This document shows, piece after piece, positions 30,150 to 39,114 of a stretch of DNA of 64,000 nt (position 1 is its first letter; each line of letters starts with the position of its first letter). The notes below the pieces were generated by a model. It had not been told where the DNA came from, searched no databases, and was given only the letters and a program-made list of their open reading frames with translations. The translations under genes were made by a program, and so were the position numbers. The DNA is from Saccharolobus caldissimus (lineage in GTDB: Archaea > Thermoproteota > Thermoprotei_A > Sulfolobales > Sulfolobaceae): contig NZ_AP025226.1 of the NCBI RefSeq assembly GCF_020886315.1, forward strand, positions 2,072,001-2,136,000, read 5' to 3'.

Positions 30150-30461
30150 ATGATAGATAATTTGCCTGGAGTGCTTGCCATATACAGATTTCAAGGAGGT
30201 AGGTTACAAAAAATTAAAGGTGTAGATATAAAAATTAATTTAGATAAATTATCTGATATTTTAGTTGAGAATATGAGAATTGGTGAACAAGAAGCCAAGG
30301 ATTTAAAGTTCTTAGAGCCTTTTAGAGGTTATGCAATGATCTTAGATAATATGGGAATAGTTTTCATAGATGATTACGTAATATTTACAGATGCCAAGAA
30401 GACAAACTGGGATTTGTTAATTAAAAGCGCGCTAAAGGGAATGGTGATGCAAAATGGCTAA
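30150..30461 (+). CDS. DUF2173 family protein (roadblock/LC7-like), soluble
   Basis: The 103-residue soluble protein shows NLPGVLAIYRFQGGRLQKIKG followed by a helix and a GYAMILDNMGIVFIDDYVIFTDAKKTNWDLL beta pair (about 62-92, cited in part: GIVFIDDYVIF). This pattern fits the roadblock/LC7-like DUF2173 of Sulfolobales and other sulfur-metabolising prokaryotes; function unknown. A GAGGTGA Shine-Dalgarno site precedes the ATG. It overlaps the next gene by 8 bases, and that gene is a membrane-anchored paralogue. Confidence 0.65.
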   Translation: MIDNLPGVLAIYRFQGGRLQKIKGVDIKINLDKLSDILVENMRIGEQEAKDLKFLEPFRGYAMILDNMGIVFIDDYVIFTDAKKTNWDLLIKSALKGMVMQNG

Positions 30462-30921
30462 ACTTAAGGGTTATATAGGTCATGTAAAGGTAAACGATCA
30501 AGGCAAAATAGAGGAAAGTGTAAATGTGGATAATGCTGAGAAACTTGCAGAAATATTGATGTTTAACGTAAAAAAAGGTAATGAGGAAGCTAAGGAATTA
30601 GGATTTAATAAGATGCATGGATTTGCAATGATTGGGAGTAATAAATCTTTAACATTCATGAAAGGTATGGCTTTAATTGTAGATACAGAAAAAACGGATT
30701 GGCAAGATCTTTTCATTTATTATACTTACAATAAGTCATTTATAGTAACTGGTGCTATATTAGTTATAATTTCAATTTTGCTATTTTATATGGCTTTACT
30801 TACTAATATGCTTAATTTCCTAGCCCCAGAACCCCGCTTATATATACCATCTATACTAATAATTATTGGGGTTATATTTCTGGCAATTTCTAAATCCTCC
30901 TTATCTTATAGATTAGAATAA
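30454..30921 (+). CDS. DUF2173 family protein with two C-terminal transmembrane helices
   Basis: The N-terminal ~95 residues are homologous to the preceding gene (shared GNEEAKELGF-x-GFAMI, a strand pair and DTEKTDWQDL). Two membrane helices follow (about 95-117, SFIVTGAILVIISILLFYMA, and 127-147, YIPSILIIIGVIFLAI) with a short loop. The pair therefore looks like a soluble and an anchored copy of one module, perhaps forming a heterodimer at the membrane (inference). 155 residues; ATG at 30454. Confidence 0.65.
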   Translation: MAKLKGYIGHVKVNDQGKIEESVNVDNAEKLAEILMFNVKKGNEEAKELGFNKMHGFAMIGSNKSLTFMKGMALIVDTEKTDWQDLFIYYTYNKSFIVTGAILVIISILLFYMALLTNMLNFLAPEPRLYIPSILIIIGVIFLAISKSSLSYRLE

Positions 30922-31003
30922 TTTTTTCTTAATATATACTTTTATGTGATAATGATAGAAACTTTTAAAAACTAGTCTTACTAAATAAGTATAGCGTGAG
31001 AGA

Positions 31004-31438
31004 ATGAAGGAAATAAAGGGTACTAAGACTGCAGAAAACCTAAAGCATGCATTCTGTGGAGAAGCAATGGCCAATAGGAGATACCTATATTTCGCAAAAA
31101 GGGCTGATGAAGAAGGATATCCAGAAATAGCCGCGTTACTAAGAAGTATAGCTGAAGGAGAGACTGCGCATGCATTTGGGCACTTAGATTTCATTAGGCA
31201 AGGAGGACTTGGCGATCCAGCTACTGACAAGCCTATAGGCACATTAGAGCAAATGTTAGAATCAGCGATTGCTGGAGAGACATACGAGTGGACTCAAATG
31301 TATCCTGGCTATGCTAAGGTAGCTAGAGAAGAGGGCTTTAATGAAATTGCAGAATGGTTCGAAACTTTGGCAAGAGCTGAGAAAAGCCATGCAGAAAAGT
31401 TTACTAATGCTCTTAATCAACTAAAGGGAGGCAAGTAA
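31004..31438 (+). CDS. Sulerythrin (rubrerythrin without rubredoxin domain)
   Basis: Diiron ferritin-like protein of 144 residues involved in peroxide handling. The metal-ligand pattern is complete: Glu in AFCGEAMANRRYLYFAK, E-x2-H-x4 in AEGETAHAFGHL, Glu in AGETYEWTQMY and E-x2-H in RAEKSHAEKF. The C-terminal rubredoxin domain of rubrerythrin is missing, as in the sulerythrin from Sulfolobus tokodaii. It is the first gene of an operon with an Fe-S protein and a DUF3501 gene (1-base overlap TAATG). A TATA-like CTTTTAAAAAC (30962-30972) and GTGAG near the ATG mark the start. Confidence 0.9.
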   Translation: MKEIKGTKTAENLKHAFCGEAMANRRYLYFAKRADEEGYPEIAALLRSIAEGETAHAFGHLDFIRQGGLGDPATDKPIGTLEQMLESAIAGETYEWTQMYPGYAKVAREEGFNEIAEWFETLARAEKSHAEKFTNALNQLKGGK

Positions 31439-32625
31439 TGTATTCCTTAAATCCAAGTAATCCTTCTTTTTTTGATTCTAATAAATTATTAAACGAATTT
31501 GTAAGGCAAGCTAGTGTTTGTCACGGCTGTAGAAGATGTTTTAATTATTGTGAAGCTTTTCCTAAATTATTTGAATATACTGATAAGAAAGGACCTAAAA
31601 ATTTAACATTGGAAGACTTATTTGACATTACATCAAAATGTTTTCACTGTAAGATGTGTTACGTAAATTGTCCATATACTCCACCACACGAATTTAATAT
31701 GGATTTTCCGAGTCTAATGGAGTGGTCTTGGTTATATTATAAAAAGAAGAGGGGTTTAGCATTAAGGGACTTCATGTTTGAAATGCTTGACGGAGTAAGT
31801 TTAGCTAGACCTTTAGCCAAAACTATTATGGAAAAAGGCAAGGAACTTCTTGGAATTCATAAAGAGGCTCCTACGTTACCAGTAGCCGAGAAGGGATTAA
31901 GAGAGAAAGTAAGACCAAAGAAGATAGAAAAACCCGTAGCTAAAGTAGCCTTATTTCCAACTTGTTTAGTAGATAATTTCTTTACAGAGATAGGGGAAGA
32001 TCTAATAGAAGTTTATAATAGCTTAGGCATTGAAGTAACTATTCCATATTTTATGTGTTGTGGGGCTCCCATGCTTGATTCTGGAGATGTGGATAGGCTT
32101 AAAAAGAATGCTGAATATAATACTAAGTTAATTGAGGAATTAGTTAATCAAGGATATGATGTAGTTTCTCCAATACCAACTTGTACATTAATGATTAAGG
32201 AATATGAAAAAGTGTTAGAGAGAAAGATTCCTAAAGTTTATGATGCTTTAGAGTATTTATTGAAGCTTAAAAATGAAGGTAAGATTGAATTAAAGGGAAA
32301 AATAGACAAAAGTATATATTATCATCCGCCTTGTCATCTTCGATATATACAAGTTGGATTGCCTGGTGTTAGATTAATGAGAATGATGGGAGCTAAAGTT
32401 GATATATCGGATAAGGGATGTTCTGGTATAGACGGAGGATGGGGATTAAGGAATTACGATGTCGCAAAAAAGGTAGGTAGTAAAATGATGGAGTCCTTTA
32501 AGCAAAGTAATGCGGATCTTTTCTCTACAGAATGTCCTCTAGCTGGTCTTCAAATTCAAAAAGCATCAAATAGAAAACCATTACATCCCATACAAATATT
32601 AAAGGAGGCAATGAAAAGTGGTTAA
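31438..32625 (+). CDS. Fe-S oxidoreductase, HdrD/GlpC-like (two 4Fe-4S sites and CCG domains)
   Basis: The 395-residue product has two ferredoxin-like 4Fe-4S motifs, CHGCRRCFNYCEAFP (about 24-38) and CFHCKMCYVNCPYTP (about 70-84). Cys-rich CCG domains follow (PTCLVDNF ... FMCCGAPMLDSGD and PPCHLRYIQ ... CSGIDGGWG ... ECPLAG), the heterodisulfide-reductase-type site. Role: electron transfer, perhaps between quinol or ferredoxin and sulerythrin, so the pair could act as a peroxide reductase system (inference from the tight operon). No membrane helix is seen. Its stop overlaps the DUF3501 start by 8 bases. Confidence 0.85.
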   Translation: MYSLNPSNPSFFDSNKLLNEFVRQASVCHGCRRCFNYCEAFPKLFEYTDKKGPKNLTLEDLFDITSKCFHCKMCYVNCPYTPPHEFNMDFPSLMEWSWLYYKKKRGLALRDFMFEMLDGVSLARPLAKTIMEKGKELLGIHKEAPTLPVAEKGLREKVRPKKIEKPVAKVALFPTCLVDNFFTEIGEDLIEVYNSLGIEVTIPYFMCCGAPMLDSGDVDRLKKNAEYNTKLIEELVNQGYDVVSPIPTCTLMIKEYEKVLERKIPKVYDALEYLLKLKNEGKIELKGKIDKSIYYHPPCHLRYIQVGLPGVRLMRMMGAKVDISDKGCSGIDGGWGLRNYDVAKKVGSKMMESFKQSNADLFSTECPLAGLQIQKASNRKPLHPIQILKEAMKSG

Positions 32626-33190
32626 GATAACTTTAGATGACATATTACCTTGGCAAACATATGAGAAAGTAAGGATGGATAGAATAAGGAGGATAATCGA
32701 GATCAAAAATAGGAGAAGAGTGGAATTGGGAGATAGACTATCTTTACTATTTGAGAATAGGGATACTGTGTTACATCAAATTCAAGAGATGGTGTATCTA
32801 GATAAACTAGAGAAAAAAGAGGATATATTAAGGGAGATAAGAATATATTCAACGTTATTACCGTGTAACGGTAAGATAAAGGCTTCACTTTATATTTACG
32901 CTCACGATTTTAAGGATTTAGATTGGGTTTACGATAACCTTAAGGGAATTTATAATTCAATATTCCTAAAGGTAGGTAGTAAGCTAATTCAAGGAGTTCC
33001 AGAAGCTGGAAGAGAGCAAGGAAGAGAATTTGCCACAGTACAGTATCTAACATTTGACCTTGAGGGAGAGAAGAGTACAGATATGGAAGTTCATGTGTTG
33101 CATGAGAAATACAGATATTCAGCTAAAATTGATAAAGGGCTAGCTGAGGAGTTAATGAAAGAAGCTTATGATATTTGTGAAAGTATTTAG
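32618..33190 (+). CDS. DUF3501 family protein
   Basis: 190 residues, soluble, with IRRIIEIKNRRRVELGDRLSLLFENRDTVLHQIQEMV (about 12-48) typical of DUF3501. A beta-rich middle (IKASLYIYAHDFKDLD, FATVQYLTFDL) and a terminal helix follow. DUF3501 genes are repeatedly found beside rubrerythrin-like and GlpC-like genes in bacteria and archaea, which is the order seen here; the biochemical role is unknown. GTG start at 32618, overlapping the upstream gene by 8 bases and with GGAGG (32604-32608) upstream. Confidence 0.75.
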   Translation: MVKITLDDILPWQTYEKVRMDRIRRIIEIKNRRRVELGDRLSLLFENRDTVLHQIQEMVYLDKLEKKEDILREIRIYSTLLPCNGKIKASLYIYAHDFKDLDWVYDNLKGIYNSIFLKVGSKLIQGVPEAGREQGREFATVQYLTFDLEGEKSTDMEVHVLHEKYRYSAKIDKGLAEELMKEAYDICESI

Positions 33191-33394
33191 TTTTTGTATT
33201 TCGAAATTATTATAATTGATGATATAAATTAAATATATTTTAGCTATAATATGTTTTATATTATTCAAAGAGATAGAAACTCAAATACTATATTACCAAT
33301 AATAAATTGTATTACCTTTAGCAAGTTTTATAGAGTATTCATATAGGGTAGTAGATATAAGTTTTAAAACTTTTAGGAGAAAAGGTAAGATAGA

Positions 33395-33823
33395 GTGCAG
33401 ATGTCCTTTTCTGCTAATGATTATAATAACCTTGAGGAGTTTATCATTAAGGTAGCTAGAACTAAGAAAATATTTAATTTAAGATCATATAATCTTAATA
33501 TTATTTCTAATTATGAGAGGTTCTTTAATTTTATATTACCTAAAGATGCTACAGACATTCTTATAGTATTACCTTTAGACGAAGAAAAGGCAAAATCGAT
33601 TAAGGACGCAGTAACTAGTGTTAGAGGCAAAGCGTCAATTACTATAATGTATAGTAGAAGGATAAGAGATAAAATAATCATTGGCTGGTATCCCTCAAAC
33701 GTTAAGGAGGAATACTCAATTACAGAAAATAGTAATAAGAACAAATTAGTATCTAGTACGCTCCTAAAGCCTCTAAGGCAAGGAATTCATCTAAATCTAT
33801 ACTCTCTCTATATAACATTTTAA
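33395..33823 (+). CDS. Hypothetical protein, 142 residues
   Basis: I recognise no domain. The product has a short N-terminal helix, a strand-rich middle (ATDILIVLPLDEEKAKSIKDAV and ASITIMYSRRIRDKIIIGWYP) reminiscent of a small alpha/beta fold, and a charged tail. The GTG at 33395 sits about 26 bases after a GTTTTAAAAC TATA-like box (33361-33370), which suggests a leaderless start; an ATG at 33401 is an alternative. It precedes the zinc-finger gene on the same strand with a 171-base gap. Confidence 0.55.
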   Translation: MQMSFSANDYNNLEEFIIKVARTKKIFNLRSYNLNIISNYERFFNFILPKDATDILIVLPLDEEKAKSIKDAVTSVRGKASITIMYSRRIRDKIIIGWYPSNVKEEYSITENSNKNKLVSSTLLKPLRQGIHLNLYSLYITF

Positions 33824-33994
33824 ATCACCGATTGTATTTTCTCCCAAAAATTTATAAGGTATTGCCATAGTAGAGGATAGACAATTGACTATTTTCCCGA
33901 AATTAGATTGAAAGGTATAATAAGATTAATATGATTTAAGTATTAGAGAGTTATAATAGAAAGGTTTAAAAACTACTAGGAGAATATATCATGT

Positions 33995-34429
33995 ATGAAT
34001 GAGAGTATAAAATATCTAGTAATAAAAATGCTTGCTGATAAAGGATATGTAGTGGATGCTATATATAGTTATCTAGTAGAAGGTGAGAGACCAAGTGTAC
34101 TAGCATATAAGTACAACATTACTAAGCATACAATAAGAGGAAATATTATGAGATTTATTGAAAAAGCTGGAGGAGAAGCAAAAGCTAGAAAGTTAATAAA
34201 ATTAATAAAGGAATCTAATGCGAAGGTTAGTCCTATTGTATATAAGTCAGACGGATTATATACTTGCCTCTTATGTAATGAGAAGTTAGATGAAGGAAAG
34301 CTAGAGAAGCATATTACAACTAAGCATAAGGCGGAGTTGCAGAGGGCTATAAATTACGTAATATCTAAAGTAGAAGCGAAGAAGAAAGAAGAAGATGAGA
34401 ATAAAAAACAAATTGTAGTAAATGCATAA
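33995..34429 (+). CDS. C2H2 zinc-finger protein with N-terminal HTH-like region
   Basis: The N-terminal ~65 residues (VIKMLADKGYVVDAIYSYLVEGERPSVLAYKYNITKHTIRGNI, given in part: ERPSVLAYKYNITKHTIRG) look like a helix-turn-helix. One C2H2 finger follows, YTCLLCNEKLDEGKLEKHITTKH (about 88-110; CLLC ... HITTKH), and a highly charged Lys/Glu tail ends it. Single-finger HTH proteins like this are typical Sulfolobales regulators and also occur in their viruses. The TATA box GTTTAAAAAC (33963-33972) lies about 26-30 bases before the ATG, indicating a leaderless message. Confidence 0.75.
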   Translation: MNESIKYLVIKMLADKGYVVDAIYSYLVEGERPSVLAYKYNITKHTIRGNIMRFIEKAGGEAKARKLIKLIKESNAKVSPIVYKSDGLYTCLLCNEKLDEGKLEKHITTKHKAELQRAINYVISKVEAKKKEEDENKKQIVVNA

Positions 34430-34579
34430 AGATTTTATTCAAAAAAGAAATAATTTTTGCATAGACTAATACTTTTTAAAATACTTGCTCTTTATTTTAT
34501 TAAGATATTTCTCCTTTTATTAATCTATCTTACATTATATGAATAAATTATTAAATTATAAATTAAGATTTATTCTAAA

Positions 34580-36787
34580 TTAAAACGGAATTATTGACCA
34601 CAAGCTAACTATCACACTACTGAAGCTCATTGCTAACGCTGCGTATTCTGGAGGAAGGAAGATATAGGGATAGAAAACCCCAGAAGCTATAGGTATTAAA
34701 ATGGCATTATATCCAAACGCCCATCCTAGGTTTTCCTTAATCTTCCGTATAGTTAATTTAGACTCTTCTATTAAATTAATAATATCATTTAAGGACTTAA
34801 CAATAACCTTACCAGCGTTTTTAGCTAAGTCAGTTCCACCAGATATTGCAACACCTATATCAGCTTCCTTTATTGCCATAGCGTCATTTATACCGTCGCC
34901 TACAAACATTACAATATGCCCTTCATCTCTAAATTTCCTTACTAGCTCAACCTTATCATCAGGCGTAAGTCCCTTATACATCTCTACTCCTAATTCTCTT
35001 GCAATTTCTTCAGCATTTTTACTATGATCCCCAGTGGCTAAAATTACCTTTATACCCATATTTTTAAGATAATCAACTACATCTTTAGCATCACTTTTAA
35101 GCTTATCCATTAAATTAATTATTGCTCCTGCTTTTCCATTTATACAAATAAATATATCCCCCTCATCTTCCTTTACGTTCCAATCACAGTTATTTATTAC
35201 GAAGTATTTATTTCCTACTATGACGTCATTTCCGTTTATTTTAGCATATATTCCTCTTCCTGGAAATTCCTCATAATACTCAACTTCTCCGTTAATTTTA
35301 GGAAAGGCATTAGCTATAGGATGAGAACTCTTAGATTCTGCAATAGAAGCTAATTCAAAAGCTCCTTTAATAAACTCCTTTTTCTCTGCTATTATGTACT
35401 TTCCCTCAGTTACAGTACCCGTTTTATCGAGTATAACTACATCAACTTTTCTGATCTCTTCCAATATATTTCCATCTCTGATTATAATTCCACGTTTTAA
35501 TGCATTGTTTACTCTAGATAATATGGCCATAGGAGTAGCTAAGCCTAAAGCACACGGACATGCTGCTGCTAGAACTGAAACTGAAAAAAGTAAAGAAGAA
35601 ATTAGAGTATTATCAAGTATAAATTTCCAGACAATGAATGTAATTAAAGAAATTGTAATAATGATAGGTACAAATATCTCAGATATTCTGTCAACTAAGT
35701 TCTGAATCGATACTCTTGCATTGTAAGCCTCTCTTATAGTTTGCGTAACCTGCATTATATAGCTCCTATCCCAATTTCTAGTAACGTATATCTCTAAATA
35801 TCCGTTGACTAGAATACCTCCGGCGAGTACGTTATCACCTTTCTTCTTATATACGGGTTTTTGTTCCCCCGTTAATATCGACTCATCAACTTCTCCCTCA
35901 CCGCTCTCTATTATTCCATCAGCTGGTATTTTCTCTCCACTTTTAACAACTATTACATCCCCAACTTTGAGCTCATTAGAGTTAACAATTCTTCCATCCT
36001 TCAACCTAGCTTTATAAGGTTCTATATTTATATTTGAACTCATTTTAGCCTTAATATATGCCTCAAGGGTCTTACCAACTAATACAAATGTGATAAGTAA
36101 TGCGGAATCCATGAAAAACGGATGGTTAGGCAAAAGAACACTTGAAAACCACATTATATTTGATGATAATGAAACTAAGACATCCATATTAGTAGTCTTA
36201 TTCCTTAGCGCTCTATACGCTCCTCTATGAAATCTTAACCCAGAATAAAATTGTACTGGAATTGAAAATATGAAAGCTAAGGAGGGAAAGACGATACTTA
36301 TTGTAGTAAATATAGCACCTATTATTAATCTAGTTAGTAAATCTCTGAAATCCCTATAAGCTACTTCTCTTTCACTCTTCTGTGAGGTTATTATTTCTCC
36401 TTTGATTCCTGCTTCCCTTAAAATATCTTGTGGAGTTACACTTAGCGGATTATATTCTACAATTAGAGTACCTAAACTTGCGTTTGAATGAACTTCTATA
36501 ACTCCCCTTATATTCTCTATTTTTTTCTCGATTTTCGGAATTTCTTCTGGATTTACGTTAACTTTTAAAGAAAATCTCTGCGTAGCCACATCGTAGCCAG
36601 CTTTCCTAACTGCCTTTACTAATTCCTTTAATCTAACATTATCTGATAATATAACCTTTGCAGTACCGGTAGCCAGATTTACCTCAGCTTCCTTTACCCC
36701 ATTAACGGATTTTAATGATTTCGAGACTGTTAATACACATGTAGCACAATGCATTCCAATTATCTTAATTTCTTCCTCTTTATTCAT
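34580..36787 (-). CDS. copA: Copper-exporting P1B-type ATPase CopA
   Basis: Pumps Cu(I) out across the cytoplasmic membrane. The 735-residue product has an N-terminal metal-binding domain with the CxxC site GMHCATC (about 12-18), a second domain-like region (about 74-135) without CxxC, and eight predicted helices. Other motifs are the TGE actuator (ILTGEQKPVY), the membrane copper site AAACPCALG, phosphorylation motif DKTGT, the SHPIA HP-loop (SSHPIANAF) and GDGINDAMAIKEADIG. It overlaps the stop of the small copM gene by 8 bases, giving the order copT-copM-copA known from Saccharolobus solfataricus. Confidence 0.95.
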   Translation of the reverse strand: MNKEEEIKIIGMHCATCVLTVSKSLKSVNGVKEAEVNLATGTAKVILSDNVRLKELVKAVRKAGYDVATQRFSLKVNVNPEEIPKIEKKIENIRGVIEVHSNASLGTLIVEYNPLSVTPQDILREAGIKGEIITSQKSEREVAYRDFRDLLTRLIIGAIFTTISIVFPSLAFIFSIPVQFYSGLRFHRGAYRALRNKTTNMDVLVSLSSNIMWFSSVLLPNHPFFMDSALLITFVLVGKTLEAYIKAKMSSNINIEPYKARLKDGRIVNSNELKVGDVIVVKSGEKIPADGIIESGEGEVDESILTGEQKPVYKKKGDNVLAGGILVNGYLEIYVTRNWDRSYIMQVTQTIREAYNARVSIQNLVDRISEIFVPIIITISLITFIVWKFILDNTLISSLLFSVSVLAAACPCALGLATPMAILSRVNNALKRGIIIRDGNILEEIRKVDVVILDKTGTVTEGKYIIAEKKEFIKGAFELASIAESKSSHPIANAFPKINGEVEYYEEFPGRGIYAKINGNDVIVGNKYFVINNCDWNVKEDEGDIFICINGKAGAIINLMDKLKSDAKDVVDYLKNMGIKVILATGDHSKNAEEIARELGVEMYKGLTPDDKVELVRKFRDEGHIVMFVGDGINDAMAIKEADIGVAISGGTDLAKNAGKVIVKSLNDIINLIEESKLTIRKIKENLGWAFGYNAILIPIASGVFYPYIFLPPEYAALAMSFSSVIVSLWSIIPF

Positions 36788-36944
36788 GAGGCATACCCTT
36801 AGGTCCTTTAGTTAAATATTCCTCGGGATTTTTCTGAAACTCTCTGAGACACTGCGGTGAGCAGAAATAATAAACTTTTCCCTTATACATGGTCTTATAA
36901 GGACTTTTCTCGTTAACTTCCATCCCACAGACTGGATCTATCAT
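36780..36944 (-). CDS. copM: Copper metallochaperone CopM (54 residues, YHS/TRASH domain)
   Basis: The reverse strand encodes MIDPVCGMEVNEKSPYKTMY, then KGKVYYFCSPQCLREFQ and a KNPEEYLTKGPKGMPHE tail, stop at 36780-36782. The TRASH/YHS metal site is C-x2-M (Cys6-Gly-Met8) plus C-x3-C (Cys28, Cys32), the pattern of the CopM chaperone that delivers copper to CopA or to CopT. Its 3' end overlaps copA by 8 bases. A TATA-like GTTTTAAATG box (36960-36969 read in reverse) is in front but its distance to the ATG is short, so promoter use is unsure. Confidence 0.9.
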   Translation of the reverse strand: MIDPVCGMEVNEKSPYKTMYKGKVYYFCSPQCLREFQKNPEEYLTKGPKGMPHE

Positions 36945-37040
36945 ATTTTTATTATAGTAGTTTTAAATGAAAATCTTTATTGTCTATCATATTGCATCTT
37001 AACTATTTATTTTAGATTCAAAATGCACCTAAAATAAATC

Positions 37041-37523
37041 TTAAATCATATAGGTTTTACGTGCAAATTTCCTCTTTAATTCGGTTAAGCATGAATTACA
37101 GCAAGCGTAATATGTTTTCCTTCCTACTTTATAAGTTAACGGGCTGTCATATATCTCTTTACCGCAGTAATCACACTTAACCACGAAATCGCTTTTTGCA
37201 ATGAATACGTTTTCCTTCTCCCTTATATTACTAAGCTTATTTTGTAGTTCTTCTAAAGTATTAGCCCTTATTATGTTCATAAATCTTCCGTCCAGTAGTT
37301 TATAACATTCGTCTTTACACGATTCTGAAATTACAAAGGCTATAAATGGTTCATTATGATATTGAATAGTAAATTTCACCCCTTTTCTCCTTAAACTTTT
37401 TATAAGATTAGATGCAGTGTTCCTGCTTATGTTAAGAGTCTTAGCTAATTTAGTTATACTTATCCTAGAGTCTTTCCTTAAAATCTCTAATGCTCTGAAC
37501 TCAAGATCTGAAAGTTTTTCCAT
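37041..37523 (-). CDS. copT: Copper-responsive regulator CopT (HTH plus TRASH domain)
   Basis: The 160-residue product has an N-terminal Lrp/AsnC-like winged helix (LSDLEFRALEILRKDSRISITKLAKTLNISRNTASNLIKSL, about 4-44, given in part: RISITKLAKTLNISRNTASN). A middle linking region and a C-terminal TRASH metal-binding domain follow (VVKCDYCGKEIYDSPLTYKVGRKTYYACCNSC: C-x2-C and C-C-x2-C Cys). In S. solfataricus this protein represses the copMA promoter and releases it with copper. ATG at 37523 with a GAGGAAA site upstream. It lies 24 bases after the phosphatase gene and could be co-read with it. Confidence 0.9.
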   Translation of the reverse strand: MEKLSDLEFRALEILRKDSRISITKLAKTLNISRNTASNLIKSLRRKGVKFTIQYHNEPFIAFVISESCKDECYKLLDGRFMNIIRANTLEELQNKLSNIREKENVFIAKSDFVVKCDYCGKEIYDSPLTYKVGRKTYYACCNSCLTELKRKFARKTYMI

Positions 37524-37546
37524 AATAAAAATTTCCTCTTTGTCGT

Positions 37547-38212
37547 TTAATTTGTTTTCCTTTTATTCATCTTATTCTGTCCATTAACCTTTACGATATT
37601 ACTAATTAATTTATTATATATGTTTATTATAAGCTCCTCTAAGTTTAACGCAGTTAGGGCTATTGCAATACCTAAAACCCAGCCACCAATTATATCCCAT
37701 GGCCAATGTACACCCACGTAAACTCTAGAATAACTAACTATTAGGGCTTCCAAAAATAAAGGTAATGAAATGTAATAGGGTAATGTAAAAAGTACGATCA
37801 TTGCACCAACACTTACGATTAACGCATGTCCAGAGGGGTAAGAATAATCAGTTGGCTCTGAAACTAGTAAATGTACATTGTTTAGTATTAGAAATGGTCT
37901 TGGCTGAGCCATAACATATTTTGAGATCTCTCCTAAAATTATGGCTATTATGAAACCTCCTACTAGTATTAGGGATGATCTCCTATACTTCCCGCCTAAT
38001 ATAAACAATATTGCTGTAACTGGAATCCAAATATATTCCCTACCATATTTAGAAAAGAATATCATAACTGGATTAAGTATTGATAATTGATTATGATTTA
38101 TTAAATAGAATAAATAAATGTTTCCTGGGAAATTTTCTTCTCCTATTACTTTCAGTATAGCTGAGATGACAATATATATAGCGTAAATTATTATTATGTA
38201 TCTCCACTTCAT
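37547..38212 (-). CDS. PAP2-family phosphatase, membrane-bound
   Basis: The 221-residue product has six helices and the three PAP2 catalytic motifs: KYVMAQPRP (K-x6-RP), PSGH in YSYPSGHAL and SRVYVGVHWPWD (S-R-x5-H-x3-D). Archaeal members dephosphorylate dolichyl or other polyprenyl pyrophosphates on the outer face of the membrane. The active-site residues lie on one side. The promoter region upstream has two TATA-like copies (TTTATATAG and GTTTTATATAG, about 38230-38250). The target lipid is not knowable from sequence alone. Confidence 0.85.
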   Translation of the reverse strand: MKWRYIIIIYAIYIVISAILKVIGEENFPGNIYLFYLINHNQLSILNPVMIFFSKYGREYIWIPVTAILFILGGKYRRSSLILVGGFIIAIILGEISKYVMAQPRPFLILNNVHLLVSEPTDYSYPSGHALIVSVGAMIVLFTLPYYISLPLFLEALIVSYSRVYVGVHWPWDIIGGWVLGIAIALTALNLEELIINIYNKLISNIVKVNGQNKMNKRKTN

Positions 38213-38266
38213 ATCATGTAACTAGGCTATATAAACTATATAAAACTATTCATCGGAATTGTAATT

Positions 38267-38560
38267 AAGGGGTCGGACTTTCATAGGGTTTCATGATATT
38301 TCATATCAACCCTCGTCCTCATACCCCTTGTCCGGCCCTCCACGCCTAGGTTAGGGAGCATACCTCCCAGCCACGACATGGAGAGCCTCATTGAACCCAT
38401 CCTCCCCCTCACATTGCTCCTCGGGTTCATCGTAGGGCCCTCTTCTACATACTAAATATTAACAAAAAAGTTTATAAAAATAATGTTGAAGGGGCTAGGA
38501 ATGTTAAATGACATCAAATAATATAAACTTTACGATTTATTGGAAACTGCTGACAACGGC
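38267..38560 (-). repeat. 294-bp GC-rich element, inverted copy of 57745-58037
   Basis: On the reverse strand this stretch matches 57745-58037 with only about five differences and one indel. It is bounded at GCCGTTGTCAG and at CCGACCCCTT, with unrelated DNA beyond both ends. The first third is AT-rich and the last ~170 bases are GC-rich, in sharp contrast to the genome. It has open codon stretches (for example MNPRSNVRGRMGSM) but no start-to-stop gene that I can name. A mobile-element end, a MITE such as SMN1, or a structured RNA are the alternatives. Confidence 0.85.
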
Positions 38561-38918
38561 TGTGGATTATTTAATCAAAAATCTGAAAGTGCCGTTACTA
38601 AGCTACAAATGAGTAAGTTAGCTTATAAGGGCGTAAGTAACATTATACTCCATAACGGAATACTTTTTTGACAAAATTTATAGCTTAATATTGGCACTAT
38701 CAAAAATCTTAAATATTTAGATGATATTATTAAAAATAAATTATTCTGTTCTATTTTGATCTTGCGTTTTCTTGTCTATATAAATATTTTTGTTAAAACT
38801 TATTAACATTTCGTATGTTAATGAAAATAATTAATCAGTAATATGTGGAATCTAAAATTATATATTTTAAAAAATGACGAAGTATCTTAAAAAGAAAATT
38901 ATATAATATTTAAAAATA
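38561..38918. other. Intergenic, 358 bp, no gene seen
   Basis: AT-rich DNA between the 294-bp element and the small membrane-subunit gene. I see a possible hairpin around CTGAAAGTGCCGTTACTAAGC and T-rich runs (38744-38790) that could end transcription of the reverse-strand oxidase operon. No open reading frame or RNA motif stands out. Confidence 0.5.
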
Positions 38919-39113
38919 TTAGACTCTGCTGACTCCTCTATAAAGTAAGATAAATATTGCTGCCGTTAATATCATATATATTGCTGCCATTAATATCGTA
39001 GTATTTGGAACGCCAATTATACTAGAGGTCATAAAGTTCAACGGGAGCGAGAGTATCACAAAAAATATTAATATTAATATAGCTAATAAGCCAGCTATGG
39101 TATATTTCTTCAT
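38919..39113 (-). CDS. Small two-helix membrane protein, possible terminal oxidase subunit
   Basis: 64 residues with two hydrophobic helices (about 6-26, IAGLLAILILIFFVILSL, and 38-58, TTILMAAIYMILTAAIFILLY) joined by a short polar loop. It follows the 40-residue SoxD-like gene by one base, so the two are likely co-translated. The S. acidocaldarius sox operon has a second small gene after soxD, which this could correspond to (inference). No metal-binding residues are visible. Confidence 0.6.
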   Translation of the reverse strand: MKKYTIAGLLAILILIFFVILSLPLNFMTSSIIGVPNTTILMAAIYMILTAAIFILLYRGVSRV

Positions 39114-39114
39114 T

